Part shown: one piece after another, positions 49,040 through 59,800 of the stretch
Layout: each line of letters opens with the position of its first letter
Position numbering within the stretch: the stretch's first letter is position 1
NCBI GenBank assembly: GCA_027024155.1
Contig: JALVTE010000121.1
Span: 62,001 to 126,000, forward strand
Reading direction: 5' to 3'
DNA from: Campylobacteraceae bacterium
GTDB lineage: Bacteria; Campylobacterota; Campylobacteria; Campylobacterales; Sulfurovaceae
Length of the DNA: 64,000 nucleotides
Notes under the pieces: generated by a model
The model's database searches: none
Seen by the model: only the letters and a program-made list of their open reading frames with translations
What the model was told of the DNA's origin: nothing
Made by a program: the position numbers and the translations under genes

Positions 49040-50740
49040 TTAATCATCATCTCTATTGAACCATTTATGGAATCTTCTGAATCTTTTTCTAAATATTTTT
49101 TTGTAAATTGTACCAGTTGCAAACATATCTTTGCTTACATCATTTAAATTAGGTGTATCTTCAAATAGTTCGCCAAAGCCGTCATCAGTGTCTGGTGTTG
49201 GGATATCGCAAGTTGTATTAACCTCTTTATAAAAGTTACCTTGAATTGGAACACCGCCTGTATAAATACTTCCATCTAACTCTAATGTATCTAAGTTAAT
49301 TCTAAAAAATCTACCACCATCAGTCCAGAAATTATAATAGTATTCTCCATCTTCGCTAACATGTTGCATATGTGATTGAGTTAAGTTAAAAATGCCTTCT
49401 CTTTCAAAATCTAAAGGAATATTTTTAACAAATTTTTTATGTTTTGTATCTATGATAGTTACAAAATTATCTAAGTGGTTAGTTACAATAGCTAAATGTT
49501 TCTGTTTAGAAAACGCTACGTGCCCAGCCCCATAGCCAGCTTGAATAACTTTTTTAACTTTCATATTTTTCGTTCTAATTACGAATACTTCGCCTTGCTT
49601 TTTAAACTCTTTAAATATATTTTGATAATAAGAGATACCTTTCCATTCTACAAATAATTTAAATGCTCTGCTATAGTGTCTTCTGTGTTTAATTTTATTA
49701 AAGAATTTTAAAATTCTTTTTCTGTCGCTATAGTTTGCTATATTTTTTCCTAAAATATAGTGTGCTGCTACAGGAGCATATAGATATTTTTTATTTGGTG
49801 AAATATATAAATTATGACCAAACATTCCCTCTATTTTCCCTTTGTCAAACTCTGCAATTCCTACAATTTTTAATAGTCCATGCTTTAATTTAAATTTATA
49901 TACACGAGGTGCTATATTTAAATCTTTATTCCCCTCTGTCATACCAAAGAAAATTTTATTATGTGGATTGTTTTTATCTCTTGGTATCATTTGATGCATA
50001 GAAGAGTTTGTTCTTATTGTTTGTAGCAATTTTGTACTGTATAAATCATCTTCTTTTTCGATTTTGTACACATGTATTGCTCTATTTGCTCTATCTATAA
50101 TTATAAATTCATTACTACTTAGCCATAATGGATGTCCAGATATTTGGTCTCCTCCATAATCTGGTGCATAGCACTTAAAGTTAGGGTCAAAATTTTCTTT
50201 ATCTGAATATAATAGTACATTAGATTCTATTGGGTCAGCTTCGTAGTGATTACATCTAATATTAAAGCCTGCTCTACCTACCATTTTTAATTTTTGTGCA
50301 TCTATTAATACTGCAGCTGGTCTATCTCTTGAATTTAATAAAATTAAATTATGCTTTTTATTGTAAGCATCTGATGAACGGGGTCTAAAAGGTAAATTAA
50401 TCTTTTTAATAAAGGTATCGCTCTTAATATCCCAAACCGTTGTAAAGTAAGAGCCCTTTGCAACAAGCATCATATAGTTGGCACCACTTAAAGTTCCCAT
50501 TGGGTCTGCGTGGTGATTTGTAGAGCCTTCAACAGGCTCTAAATTTAGTAACTGCATAGTGTCATAATTGATAGTTATTATATGATTCTCAGGATTATGT
50601 TCGTCAGCATACTGAACAATATGTTCTTTGTATGGTGCATAGCAATCATTTGCATCATCTCCAGCAATAGCAGATGTAAATGTTAAAGATAGTATCGAAA
50701 TAATCGATAATCCTATATTTTTATAATTTAATTTTTTCAT
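49040..50740 (-). CDS. Exported YVTN-type beta-propeller protein
   Basis: Signal peptide; propeller-like repeats (TVWDIKSDTFIKKINLPFRPRSSDAYNKKHNLILLNSRD..., LAIVTNHLDNFVTIIDTKHKKFVKNIPL). Confidence 0.65.
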   Translation of the reverse strand: MKKLNYKNIGLSIISILSLTFTSAIAGDDANDCYAPYKEHIVQYADEHNPENHIITINYDTMQLLNLEPVEGSTNHHADPMGTLSGANYMMLVAKGSYFTTVWDIKSDTFIKKINLPFRPRSSDAYNKKHNLILLNSRDRPAAVLIDAQKLKMVGRAGFNIRCNHYEADPIESNVLLYSDKENFDPNFKCYAPDYGGDQISGHPLWLSSNEFIIIDRANRAIHVYKIEKEDDLYSTKLLQTIRTNSSMHQMIPRDKNNPHNKIFFGMTEGNKDLNIAPRVYKFKLKHGLLKIVGIAEFDKGKIEGMFGHNLYISPNKKYLYAPVAAHYILGKNIANYSDRKRILKFFNKIKHRRHYSRAFKLFVEWKGISYYQNIFKEFKKQGEVFVIRTKNMKVKKVIQAGYGAGHVAFSKQKHLAIVTNHLDNFVTIIDTKHKKFVKNIPLDFEREGIFNLTQSHMQHVSEDGEYYYNFWTDGGRFFRINLDTLELDGSIYTGGVPIQGNFYKEVNTTCDIPTPDTDDGFGELFEDTPNLNDVSKDMFATGTIYKKIFRKRFRRFHKWFNRDDD

Positions 50741-51120
50741 ATCTTCTCCTAAATAAAATAATTAAAAGTTTACAGTTAAGATGTGGCATAAAATGAGTAA
50801 TCTTTCAATATGTTATAAATTTTATTTTCAAAAGATAGATATATCGAGATAATGGAATATTTTTTATTGATAACTGATATAAAAGTTTATTAAATAGAAC
50901 ATAAAAGTGATAACAAACAGTTTTTGTGTATGATTTGACATAAAATAGTGAGTTGTTTTTTAGGATATTTTTAGAACTTTACTTTCTTAATGCTAACTGT
51001 AGTTATTAAGAATTTATTTCCATAGTTTTCTAAGTTTTTTCATAGTTTTTACTTTTATAAGAATGATGGTAAAAGCATATTAATTTTTTAACCCAAAAAT
51101 TGTTAATCTAAAATAGACAA

Positions 51121-51573
51121 TTATATAAGTAATTTTAAACAGCACTGTTTATACTTTTTACCACTACCACAAATACATTTACTATTTCTAGCTATATTAG
51201 CTTTGCTATTATAGTGTTTACCACTTTTGTAAAGCCAGCTATCGTATTGTTTTACAAATGTAGACAACTCGTGAATTAACTCTTGTCTACCTTCATAAAT
51301 ATAGTAAGCCTTAAACTCTACTTCTGTTTCACTGTAATTTATAATCTCTAAATGTTGCCAAAAACTATTTTTAGCCCAATGTTCTACCTCTTCTAACTGG
51401 GCTTTACTCCAGTTGTCAATCTGTGTCTTTTGAATATACTCTAAGTTTACAGTTTTGTATGCGTAGTATCTGCTTTGCATAAGCTCTAGTGCACTTTTTG
51501 CTTTAGTTTTACCATTTACGATATTGCGACAATAGCTATTGTCAAGTTTGTCATTTTTTATACAATTACTCAT
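51121..51573 (-). CDS. YchJ/UPF0225-like SEC-C motif protein
   Basis: ALELMQSRYYAYKTVNLEYIQKTQ; C-terminal CICGSGKKYKQCC. Confidence 0.88.
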   Translation of the reverse strand: MSNCIKNDKLDNSYCRNIVNGKTKAKSALELMQSRYYAYKTVNLEYIQKTQIDNWSKAQLEEVEHWAKNSFWQHLEIINYSETEVEFKAYYIYEGRQELIHELSTFVKQYDSWLYKSGKHYNSKANIARNSKCICGSGKKYKQCCLKLLI

Positions 51574-52007
51574 ATCAATTTTACCCCAAGTCGTTTTGCT
51601 CCGTGTGCTCCAATAACTAAGCTCTGCTCTATATCTGCTGTTTTGGATGGTCCACTCATAAAGATTGCAAAGTCGTCAATTTCTACCAACCCCATAGCCT
51701 CTTTCATTGTCGCTACTATTTTTGTTTTGTCAAGTAGTATAACAATGCTTTCATAGTAACTATAAACTTTTCTGTCAATCTCATTGTTAAGAAAACAGGC
51801 TCCATTTTGAGCTACTGCAAATTTTGCATTAAGCACTATTTCAAAGCCATCTATAGTATCTACTATCTCTCCTCCAGCTCTTTTTAAAGAGTCAATAAAT
51901 CTATCAACTAAGTTGTCAATACTCTCTATATTATAAGTAGTAAACTCTCTATCAACTCTACTGTTAATATTTTGTTTTATACTTTTTAAAATTTTAGAGC
52001 GACTCAT
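51570..52007 (-). CDS. lutC: LUD-domain protein LutC
   Basis: FAIFMSGPSKTADIEQSLVIGAHGAKRLGVKLI; downstream of lutB. Confidence 0.88.
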   Translation of the reverse strand: MSRSKILKSIKQNINSRVDREFTTYNIESIDNLVDRFIDSLKRAGGEIVDTIDGFEIVLNAKFAVAQNGACFLNNEIDRKVYSYYESIVILLDKTKIVATMKEAMGLVEIDDFAIFMSGPSKTADIEQSLVIGAHGAKRLGVKLI

Positions 52008-53274
52008 AATAATCCTTAAAACTTTTTTTGGCTAATTTTGGTGCTACTCTACCTTTACCCCAAACCCCTCTGTATAGCCAGTGTGGCATATATTTAGCAA
52101 GCTTAATTAAGCTTCTATAAACTCTTGGCTTTGTTAATATTTTAGCTGTCAATTTATAGTATCTATCTTTACTCTCTTTTACTTGAGATTTGTAAACCCC
52201 TCTGTATGCTACAAGTTGTTCGTGTAAATTAATCTTTACAGGGCATACAGCTGTGCAACTTCCACAAAGTGTAGAGGCAAAGGCTAACTTACCATACTCT
52301 TTTATATCTCTGCTAGAGCCAAGGTTGCTACCTATTGGTCCTGGAATTACATAGTTATACTCATGCCCACCAACGCGTCTAAATACGGGGCAAGTGTTCA
52401 TACAGGCTCCACAGCGAATGCACTTTAGAGCACCTTCAAACTTTTCGTCTCCTAACATTTGGCTTCGTCCATTATCTACAATTATTAAATGTATCTCTTT
52501 ACCTCTGCTTGGCTTTTTAAATATAGAGCTATAGGTTGTAATATCTTGCCCCGTAGCACTGCGAGCAAGGAGTGTTAAAAAAACTCCTAAATCCTGCATA
52601 TTTGGTATAATTTTTTCAATACCCATAACAGCAATATGCACATTTGCCAAGCTAGTACCCAAATCGGCATTACCTTCGTTTGTGCAAACTACAAAAGCCC
52701 CTTCGCTAGCAACTGCAAAGTTTACACCTGTAATTGCGGCATCACAACTTTCAAAATGCTCTCTAAGTCGTACTCTTGCTATATTGGTTAGGTAAGTGGG
52801 GTCGCTGTTTTGTTCATTAAATATAGTGGCTACTTGCTCTTTTTTAAGATGAATTGCAGGCAGTACAATATGAGATGGTCTCTGCTTAGCAAGCTGAACT
52901 ATACGCTCACCCAAATCGGTATCGATAACTTCGTAACCACGATTTTCTAAGTATGGGTTTAGCTCGCACTCCTCTGTTAGCATAGACTTACTCTTTACTA
53001 TCTTTTTAGCATTATGCTTTTTTAAGATAGATTCTACAATTTTGTTATGCTCTTTTGCATCTACAGCCCAGTGAACTTTTATACCATTTGCTAGGGCTTT
53101 AGCTTCAAACTCCTCTAAATAACTATCTAGGTGGGTAATTGTATGAGCTTTAATATTGGATGCCACTTCTCTTAAATACTCCCAATTATCAAGTTTTTTA
53201 GAAGCTAAATCTCTCTTGTGGCGTACAAAGTTAAGAGACTCATTAAGCCATTTATCATCATTAAAAACTCTCAT
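51994..53274 (-). CDS. lutB: Iron-sulfur lactate utilisation protein LutB
   Basis: CIRCGACMNTCPVFRRVGGHEYNYVIPGPIGS; STLCGSCTAVCPVKINLHEQL. Confidence 0.93.
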   Translation of the reverse strand: MRVFNDDKWLNESLNFVRHKRDLASKKLDNWEYLREVASNIKAHTITHLDSYLEEFEAKALANGIKVHWAVDAKEHNKIVESILKKHNAKKIVKSKSMLTEECELNPYLENRGYEVIDTDLGERIVQLAKQRPSHIVLPAIHLKKEQVATIFNEQNSDPTYLTNIARVRLREHFESCDAAITGVNFAVASEGAFVVCTNEGNADLGTSLANVHIAVMGIEKIIPNMQDLGVFLTLLARSATGQDITTYSSIFKKPSRGKEIHLIIVDNGRSQMLGDEKFEGALKCIRCGACMNTCPVFRRVGGHEYNYVIPGPIGSNLGSSRDIKEYGKLAFASTLCGSCTAVCPVKINLHEQLVAYRGVYKSQVKESKDRYYKLTAKILTKPRVYRSLIKLAKYMPHWLYRGVWGKGRVAPKLAKKSFKDYYESL

Positions 53275-54001
53275 CAGCGACTCCGGCTAATATTTCGATT
53301 ACATGTAGAGTTTTAAGCTCTGGCTCTAGTGATGCTAAATGCATTAAACAAGAGTTATCATAACCAACTAAATACTCAGCCCCACTAGCTTTAAAGTTTG
53401 CTAACTTATCCTGCCCCATCTTTTTAGATACTTCGCTTTCGTTTATACTAAATGTACCGCCAAAACCACAGCACTCTTGAGCGTTAGCTAGTGGTAGAAT
53501 CTCTAACCCATCTACAAGATTTAATAAATTTTCTATCTTATTTTGGTATGGCAAATTAAGTTCGCTAGGGGTTGCAAGTTCCAACTCTCTAAGCCCGTGG
53601 CAACTTTGATGAAGGGCAATAGTGTGATTAAACGAGACATTTAAACTCTTTATTTTTACAATATCGTGTAAAAATTCGCAAATCTCAAAACTTTTCTTGT
53701 TTATTTCTCTAAATTTATCAGCATCTAATAAATCCTTGTAGTGGTGTTTTACCATTGAGATACAGCTAGCACTTGGGGCTACAATATAGTCGTAATCTTT
53801 AAAGTCATTATAAAATTTCTCAGCTAACTCTTTTGCCTCTTTTACAAAGCCAGAGTTAAAAAATGGTTGCCCACAGCAGGTTTGATTTTTAGGATATATT
53901 ACTTCAAAACCTTCCTTTTGTAAAATTCTTAAAGTGGCAACTCCAACACGCGGATAAACAGTGTCTACAAAACACGGAATAAAAAGTGCAACTCTTTTCA
54001 T
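53261..54001 (-). CDS. lutA: Lactate utilisation protein LutA (two CCG domains)
   Basis: CFVDTVYPRVGVATLRIL...QTCCGQPFFNSG...ECCGFGGTFSI. Confidence 0.93.
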   Translation of the reverse strand: MKRVALFIPCFVDTVYPRVGVATLRILQKEGFEVIYPKNQTCCGQPFFNSGFVKEAKELAEKFYNDFKDYDYIVAPSASCISMVKHHYKDLLDADKFREINKKSFEICEFLHDIVKIKSLNVSFNHTIALHQSCHGLRELELATPSELNLPYQNKIENLLNLVDGLEILPLANAQECCGFGGTFSINESEVSKKMGQDKLANFKASGAEYLVGYDNSCLMHLASLEPELKTLHVIEILAGVADESF

Positions 54002-54102
54002 AAATTTCTCTTTTTTTGTAAAATTATAACAGAAAATTAAAAAGTAGTCTATTTATGAAATAAGATGGATTAATTTTGCTATACTTAAAAGAGGTTAATG
54101 AG

Positions 54103-55320
54103 ATGAGACTTATATTTATAATACTTATTGTTATATCTTTTTTATATTCAGCAAGTAATAAAAAAGCGAGTATACACAATATTTCAAAACAAGATATAAC
54201 TTGGTTTTTACAACAACACAAAGATTTAAAAAATAACTATTTTATAAATAATTTTGGAGTAGATAATCATCCTAGTGGCTGGGATAGAGGTGCGTATTTA
54301 AGGGCATATATAGATATGTATGAAGCTACTCATAATATTAAGATTTTAAGAAATTTAAATGAGTTACTTAAAATAGTAGCAGATGGTAATGATATCTTAA
54401 CAAATCGAAAAGATGATAGAGTAAATAGTGTTTTATCTGGTTGGGGAACAAGAGAGTATCGATATGGTTTGAATAAAAAAGAGCGATATTCCGATATGCT
54501 TACAAATGCATTATATGCTTATCCTCTTGCTGCATTTGCTAGAATAGTAAAAGAGAATAAATATCTTAATAAAGAATTTGGAGTAGATGCTAATAGATAT
54601 TATAAAATGGTAGCAAAGCTCTATGCAATGCAAAAACCTTTTAAAAAAATTATACGCTATAAAGATGCTACTTTTGGTACTTGCTACTCTTATCCAAATA
54701 ATTATTATGAAGATGGCGATAAACTATCTAAAATTGAAGCACCAATTAATTGGACTGTAATTATTGCAGAGCCTCTTATTGAGTTATATAGAGCGAGTCG
54801 TGCTGATGGAAAAAGTACTCAAGAGTATAAAAATACTATTTTAAAAGTTAGTAATTATATTTGGAAAAATATGCATTTAAAAACGAAATCTAGTAGAGAT
54901 AAATATTTAGTTTGGTACTATTGGCATACAGATATTAATCCTGAAACATCAGATAGAATAGAAGATTTAACACATGGGGCACGCTTGGCGGAGTTTGTTG
55001 TCTCTTTGTACGATGCAAAAATAGAGCGAAACAGTCAGAAAAGATGGACTAAAAAGAGATTAACTTACCTTGCTAATACTTTTACTGTTGGAGCTCTCAT
55101 AAAAGATACAACTTTTGCTAACTATATTAATGGAACAGGCGGAGTATATCAAGATGCCCCAGCCACACTATATGAGTGGTTAGAGTTACAGAAATTTTCT
55201 CACCAATCAACGCATAAAAGTATAGTTTACTACATTACAAAAGCTATGAGAAAGAGCCACGAAGGCAAAAAGTATAATTTAGCAGTTTTCGCTAAATTTA
55301 TTAGATTTGCTAATGATTAG
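54103..55320 (+). CDS. Exported protein, possibly alpha/alpha-barrel
   Basis: Signal peptide MRLIFIILIVISFLYS; long ORF with W/Y-rich helical pattern. Confidence 0.7.
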   Translation: MRLIFIILIVISFLYSASNKKASIHNISKQDITWFLQQHKDLKNNYFINNFGVDNHPSGWDRGAYLRAYIDMYEATHNIKILRNLNELLKIVADGNDILTNRKDDRVNSVLSGWGTREYRYGLNKKERYSDMLTNALYAYPLAAFARIVKENKYLNKEFGVDANRYYKMVAKLYAMQKPFKKIIRYKDATFGTCYSYPNNYYEDGDKLSKIEAPINWTVIIAEPLIELYRASRADGKSTQEYKNTILKVSNYIWKNMHLKTKSSRDKYLVWYYWHTDINPETSDRIEDLTHGARLAEFVVSLYDAKIERNSQKRWTKKRLTYLANTFTVGALIKDTTFANYINGTGGVYQDAPATLYEWLELQKFSHQSTHKSIVYYITKAMRKSHEGKKYNLAVFAKFIRFAND

Positions 55321-55442
55321 ATTTCTTAATTAACTTCAGTTATTTAAATAGAGCATTAATATAAAATATTGTCATATAATAGATAAATTATATTTCAATA
55401 TGATATATTTACAACTGAACTTATAGGGGAAAGGGTTGGCAA

Positions 55443-56345
55443 ATGAAATTTTTCTTAAAAATTATAGTAATACTCTTACTATCTACGGCAATAGCATCAT
55501 CAAAAGGTATAGAAAAAAAGATAGTTGTAAATTTAGCAAAACAAGAAGCTTATGCATATGAAAATAATAAATTAGTATTAAAAGGGTGGATATCTTCGGG
55601 AAGAGAAGAGTTTAAAACTCCACAAGGAAGATATAGAGTATTAGCAAAAGAGAAGTTTCATATCTCTAATGAGTGGCCAAAGCCAACTGGTGGGGCAGAA
55701 ATGCCTTATATGCTTAGATTAACATGGAGTGGTATAGCTTTACATTTAGGGTATGTTCCAAATCGTCCAGCATCTCACGGTTGTGTTAGGCTAAAAAATG
55801 GATTTGCTCAAGAGTTATTTAAGTGGGCAGATATAGGTACAAGAGTAATTATTAAAGGTAAACAGACAAAGCATGTATCAAGAAAGCACCGCTCACCATT
55901 TTATATGACAAAATATTTTTATAAAAAATATAATACTTCATATAAGAAAGAGCATAAATATTTAGCTAAATTAAGTAAAGAATTACAGAGATTATCTAAA
56001 GCACACCATATGGCAATGGCAAAAGAGAAGAATAAGCTCAAAAGAGATTTGGCATTGAAAAAGAGAATTAAAAAACATTTAGTAAAGAGAAGAAAAAAAG
56101 CTAGATATAATCGCCATATAGTATCTAATAAAATGAAATTAATAAGATATTACTCTAAATTTTCGTATAGAAAATTAAATAGAATATTAAGAGAGAACTA
56201 TATTAAAAAAAGAAAAATTTTAGCATCTAAAATAAATAAAAGAGATAAACTAAAAAGGCTTAAAAAGATAACTAGGGTATTAAAAATTATAAAAGAGGCA
56301 AAATATACTAAAAGACATAGAAAGTATAAAAAAAGCTTTGTATAG
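55443..56345 (+). CDS. L,D-transpeptidase (YkuD) with long basic C-terminal extension
   Basis: KIVVNLAKQEAYAYENNKLVLKGWISSGREEFKTPQGRYRV...LHLGYVPNRPASHGCVRLKNGFAQELFKW. Confidence 0.93.
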   Translation: MKFFLKIIVILLLSTAIASSKGIEKKIVVNLAKQEAYAYENNKLVLKGWISSGREEFKTPQGRYRVLAKEKFHISNEWPKPTGGAEMPYMLRLTWSGIALHLGYVPNRPASHGCVRLKNGFAQELFKWADIGTRVIIKGKQTKHVSRKHRSPFYMTKYFYKKYNTSYKKEHKYLAKLSKELQRLSKAHHMAMAKEKNKLKRDLALKKRIKKHLVKRRKKARYNRHIVSNKMKLIRYYSKFSYRKLNRILRENYIKKRKILASKINKRDKLKRLKKITRVLKIIKEAKYTKRHRKYKKSFV

Positions 56346-56350
56346 AAAAT

Positions 56351-56384
56351 ATATTAACACAACTTGTAATAGTTGTGTTAATAT
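56351..56384. terminator. Perfect 14-bp stem hairpin between convergent genes
   Basis: ATATTAACACAACT-TGTAAT-AGTTGTGTTAATAT. Confidence 0.65.
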
Positions 56385-56397
56385 TTCTATTGATATC

Positions 56398-56778
56398 TTA
56401 GCTAATTCCTAAATTTATCATAAAATTTCTGCCAATCATTTGGCTTCTCTCTTTAAAAAATGCTCCGGCGTTTGGTTCGTAAACTTTATCTATCGCTATT
56501 TCGAATAGTTCTAACCATCTATCAAAAGCCTTTTTATCTAAACCCTCTAATCCAAAGTGTGGTGCTAGGGGTGAACCACTGTAGCTTAAATCACCTAACG
56601 CTTGCATTGCCCAGAAATTGCTTAATAGCTCTAAGTGTGCTTGCCACTCTGGACTGTTTATATCAGCTCCTATTTTTGCAACAAAAAATGGTGCTGTTAT
56701 TTCGTCGGCTAGTATTGTTGGATAGAATGTTTCAACCAATTTGTCTATACTCTCTTTTGTTATTGTATTTGCTTTCAT
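56398..56778 (-). CDS. Truncated hemoglobin (group III-like)
   Basis: LVETFYPTILADEITAPFF...WQAHLELLSNFWAMQALGD...YSGSPLAPHFGLEGLDKKAFDRWLELFEIAID; start at internal MKANTITKES. Confidence 0.85.
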   Translation of the reverse strand: MKANTITKESIDKLVETFYPTILADEITAPFFVAKIGADINSPEWQAHLELLSNFWAMQALGDLSYSGSPLAPHFGLEGLDKKAFDRWLELFEIAIDKVYEPNAGAFFKERSQMIGRNFMINLGIS

Positions 56779-57176
56779 ACTTTCTCCTTTTTCTTGGAGT
56801 ATATAGATTTTTCTTAAGATTTGTCTTAAACCCAAATATTAACCTGAGTTCGACGGAGTTTCCTATCTTCAAAAGCCTAAAAATAGCTAAGGTTTTTTGT
56901 TTATACAGCATTCCATCAAATTCAGCTTACTAAAGCTTTTTTTCTTTTGTATCAAAGAAATACTCTTATAGCAATTAATCTCTAAAGAATAATTGATGTA
57001 GATCAATTAATAAAACTGATAATCATATTAAATAATTTATATTAATAATAGAGTATAATGTGTAGCTAATAGTAACATATAAAAAAAATTAATGCACTTG
57101 TGTATAGTTTAAAGTTATATTTACTCTCTTGCTGATATTATTGTAATACAAATCTTTATTTCGGAGGTTACACGAT

Positions 57177-58517
57177 TTGAAACAAAATACAAATAATACA
57201 ACTGCAGATAGAAGAGGCTTTTTGAAAAATGTAGCCGCTTCTGTTGTTGCGGCGGGCGCTTTGGTTCCGGTTGGATTAAGTGCCAAGGATGACCCAGCAC
57301 TTATGAAAGAACCAGAGTGGGGTAAGAAACTTGGTAGACCTGTAGATGCTGATCCATATGGAATGCCATCTCCTTACGAACATAATGTGGAGAGAAGAGT
57401 ACACGAATTATTATCTTCAGGAGATATGTATGCTTCTGTTGCTATGTGTCCAATTCAGGATCTAGATGGAATAATTACACCAAATGGACTATTTTTTAGT
57501 AGATGTCATGGTGGTGTTGCAATTATTGATCCTAATGAGTATAGACTTATTATTCATGGCTTAGTAGAGAAACCATTAGTGCTAACACTAGAACAGTTAA
57601 AAAGATACCCTAGTGAGTCAAGAATTCACTTTATTGAGTGTCCTGCAAACGGTTCTACTGAATGGAGAGCACCACAATTTGATACACTTCAATTTATGAA
57701 GGGTATGATGTCTCAAGCTGAGTGGACAGGTGTTAAACTTTCTACTCTACTTAAAGATGTAGGTGTTAAGCCAAATGCAAAATGGGTTTTAGCTGAGGGA
57801 AGTGATGATTCTCATATGGGTAGAACTATTCCAATCGAAAAGATTATGGATGATGCAATGGTAGTATGGGCTCAAAATGGTGAGGCTTTAAGACCAGAGC
57901 AGGGTTATCCAGTAAGATTACTTGTTCCAGGTTGGGAAGGTAACTTAAATGTTAAATGGCTTAAGCGTCTTAAATTTGGCGATAAACCATGGCATGCAAA
58001 AGAGGAGACTTCTAAGTATACAATGCTAACTCCTACAGGTAAAGCAGTACAATTCTTCTGGCCAATGGAAGTAAACTCTGTAATTACTAGCCCATGTCCA
58101 GATAAGCCTTGGACAGACCTTAAGAAGGGTGATATTGTAGAGATACAAGGTTTAGCTTGGTCTGGTGAAGGTACTATTAAAGGTGTAGATATTAGCTTTG
58201 ATGGCGGTAAGAATTGGGTAGAGGCTAACTTAAAAGGTTTAGTTCTTCCAAAAGCTTGGACTAGATTTAGTTATATCTATAAGTGGGATGGAAAGCCTAT
58301 AGTATTAAGCTCAAGAGCTTATGACGATGCAGGATTTGTTCAGCCTACAATTACACAAGAGGTAAGTAAAATGGGAGTAGAGGGTATCTACCACAGAAAT
58401 GCTATCGTATCTTGGGAAGTTAAAGCAAATGGTGAAGTACATAATGTACAAGTTCGTGATTACGAAAAAGAGAAAAAAGCTATAGAAAAAATGCAAAAGG
58501 GGGCAAAAAATGCTTAA
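57177..58517 (+). CDS. soxC: SoxC sulfur dehydrogenase molybdopterin subunit (TTG start)
   Basis: Tat motif RRGFLKN; FIECPANGSTEWRAPQ...GMMSQAEWTGVKLSTLLKDVG; followed by soxD. Confidence 0.95.
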   Translation: MKQNTNNTTADRRGFLKNVAASVVAAGALVPVGLSAKDDPALMKEPEWGKKLGRPVDADPYGMPSPYEHNVERRVHELLSSGDMYASVAMCPIQDLDGIITPNGLFFSRCHGGVAIIDPNEYRLIIHGLVEKPLVLTLEQLKRYPSESRIHFIECPANGSTEWRAPQFDTLQFMKGMMSQAEWTGVKLSTLLKDVGVKPNAKWVLAEGSDDSHMGRTIPIEKIMDDAMVVWAQNGEALRPEQGYPVRLLVPGWEGNLNVKWLKRLKFGDKPWHAKEETSKYTMLTPTGKAVQFFWPMEVNSVITSPCPDKPWTDLKKGDIVEIQGLAWSGEGTIKGVDISFDGGKNWVEANLKGLVLPKAWTRFSYIYKWDGKPIVLSSRAYDDAGFVQPTITQEVSKMGVEGIYHRNAIVSWEVKANGEVHNVQVRDYEKEKKAIEKMQKGAKNA

Positions 58518-59631
58518 ATTAAATAAAAAGATTTCTGTATTTGCCGCTATTGCAATATCTTTTTCTGTATCTGCTGTTGCGGGTGAAAAAGATGTAAAAG
58601 TTAAAGCTCCAAAAGTAAGAGCTATAGACGCTGCTACTGAATACAAAGTAGAAAAAGGTGTATATGCTGGTGTATATAAAGTAAATGAGCAGACATCAAA
58701 AATTAAAAAATTTGGTTATGGTAAAAAAGCTACACCAGATGAAATTAAATTTAATAATATTGATGTAAGATATGATTGGAAAGGTTTACCAGAGGGTAAA
58801 GGTACAGTTGCAGAGGGTGAAGAGTTATATAGCAAAAACTGTATTATGTGTCACGGTGACTTTGGTGCAGGTGGAAAAGGTTATCCTGTTTTAGCAGGTG
58901 GACAAGGGTCACTTAAAAACCAATTAATCAACCCAGAAAATGGAGATGAGCCACCAGTAAAAACTATTGGTAGTTACTGGCCATATGCATCTACACTATT
59001 TTGGTATGTAAAGACTGGTATGCCATTCCCTCATCCTATGAGTTTAACTAATGACCAAACTTATGCAATCGTTGCATATCTTTTATCGCTTAATGATATT
59101 CAAGTAGGTGGTGAAGATTTAGATGACGATACTGTACTTGATAAGAAGAAGTTAATGACAGTAGTTATGCCAAATGTAAATGGTTTCTACCCAGATGTTA
59201 ATGCTAAAAATGGTGCAGATAATATGAAAAAGTACCTAAGTAAAGCTAGTAACTATGGTACTCAAACAGTTAGATGTATGAAAAATTGTAAACCTGGTAA
59301 GGTTATTAGAATTAAACATACACTAGATGAGGGTATCAAGCCTCCATTATCTGAAAAGAGAGATTTACCAAAAGTTAAAGCAGGTGGAGCAGCTGATAAC
59401 AAATATGCAAAAATGTTTGAAACAAACTGTAAGGCATGCCATGGTAATAAAGCTATTGCACCAGTACCAGGGGATAAAGAGGCATGGGCAGCTAGAATCA
59501 AGCAAGGTAAAGATACACTTTACAAACACGCTTTAAAAGGTTTCCAAGGTATGCCTCCTAAAGGTGGTACAAACTTGCCAGATGCTGATATAAAAGGTAT
59601 CGTAGATTATATGGTGAGTAAATCTAAATAA
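58510..59631 (+). CDS. soxD: SoxD c-type cytochrome (two heme sites)
   Basis: CIMCHGDFGAGGKGYPVLAGGQGSLKNQL; CKACHGNKAIAPVPGDKEAW. Confidence 0.94.
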   Translation: MLKLNKKISVFAAIAISFSVSAVAGEKDVKVKAPKVRAIDAATEYKVEKGVYAGVYKVNEQTSKIKKFGYGKKATPDEIKFNNIDVRYDWKGLPEGKGTVAEGEELYSKNCIMCHGDFGAGGKGYPVLAGGQGSLKNQLINPENGDEPPVKTIGSYWPYASTLFWYVKTGMPFPHPMSLTNDQTYAIVAYLLSLNDIQVGGEDLDDDTVLDKKKLMTVVMPNVNGFYPDVNAKNGADNMKKYLSKASNYGTQTVRCMKNCKPGKVIRIKHTLDEGIKPPLSEKRDLPKVKAGGAADNKYAKMFETNCKACHGNKAIAPVPGDKEAWAARIKQGKDTLYKHALKGFQGMPPKGGTNLPDADIKGIVDYMVSKSK

Positions 59632-59690
59632 AGTAAAGTTTATTTAAAAAGACTTTACTATAATATAAGTTCCATATTAAGGAATAATAT

Positions 59691-59774
59691 AGCGACAAGT
59701 CGCATGAGTTTATCGACGAGAAGGACTCAGCGTCAGCTAAGCTTAGGGCTTTGCCCAAATAGCGTCCTATCAAA
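59691..59774. repeat. Structured intergenic repeat, copy 1
   Basis: AGCGACAAGTCGCATGAG...GGACTCAGCGTCAGC...TAGGGCTTTGCCCAAATAGCGTCCTATCAAA. Confidence 0.9.
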
Positions 59775-59796
59775 GAGTTTCTTACAAAAGAAACTC
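59775..59796. promoter_or_regulatory. Perfect 9-bp stem hairpin between repeat copies
   Basis: GAGTTTCTT-ACAA-AAGAAACTC. Confidence 0.7.
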
Positions 59797-59800
59797 AAAA

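Noticed and set aside
56460-56933. 157-aa plus-strand ORF antisense to the globin gene
   Set aside because: Leucine-rich shadow frame; globin reading is clearly supported.
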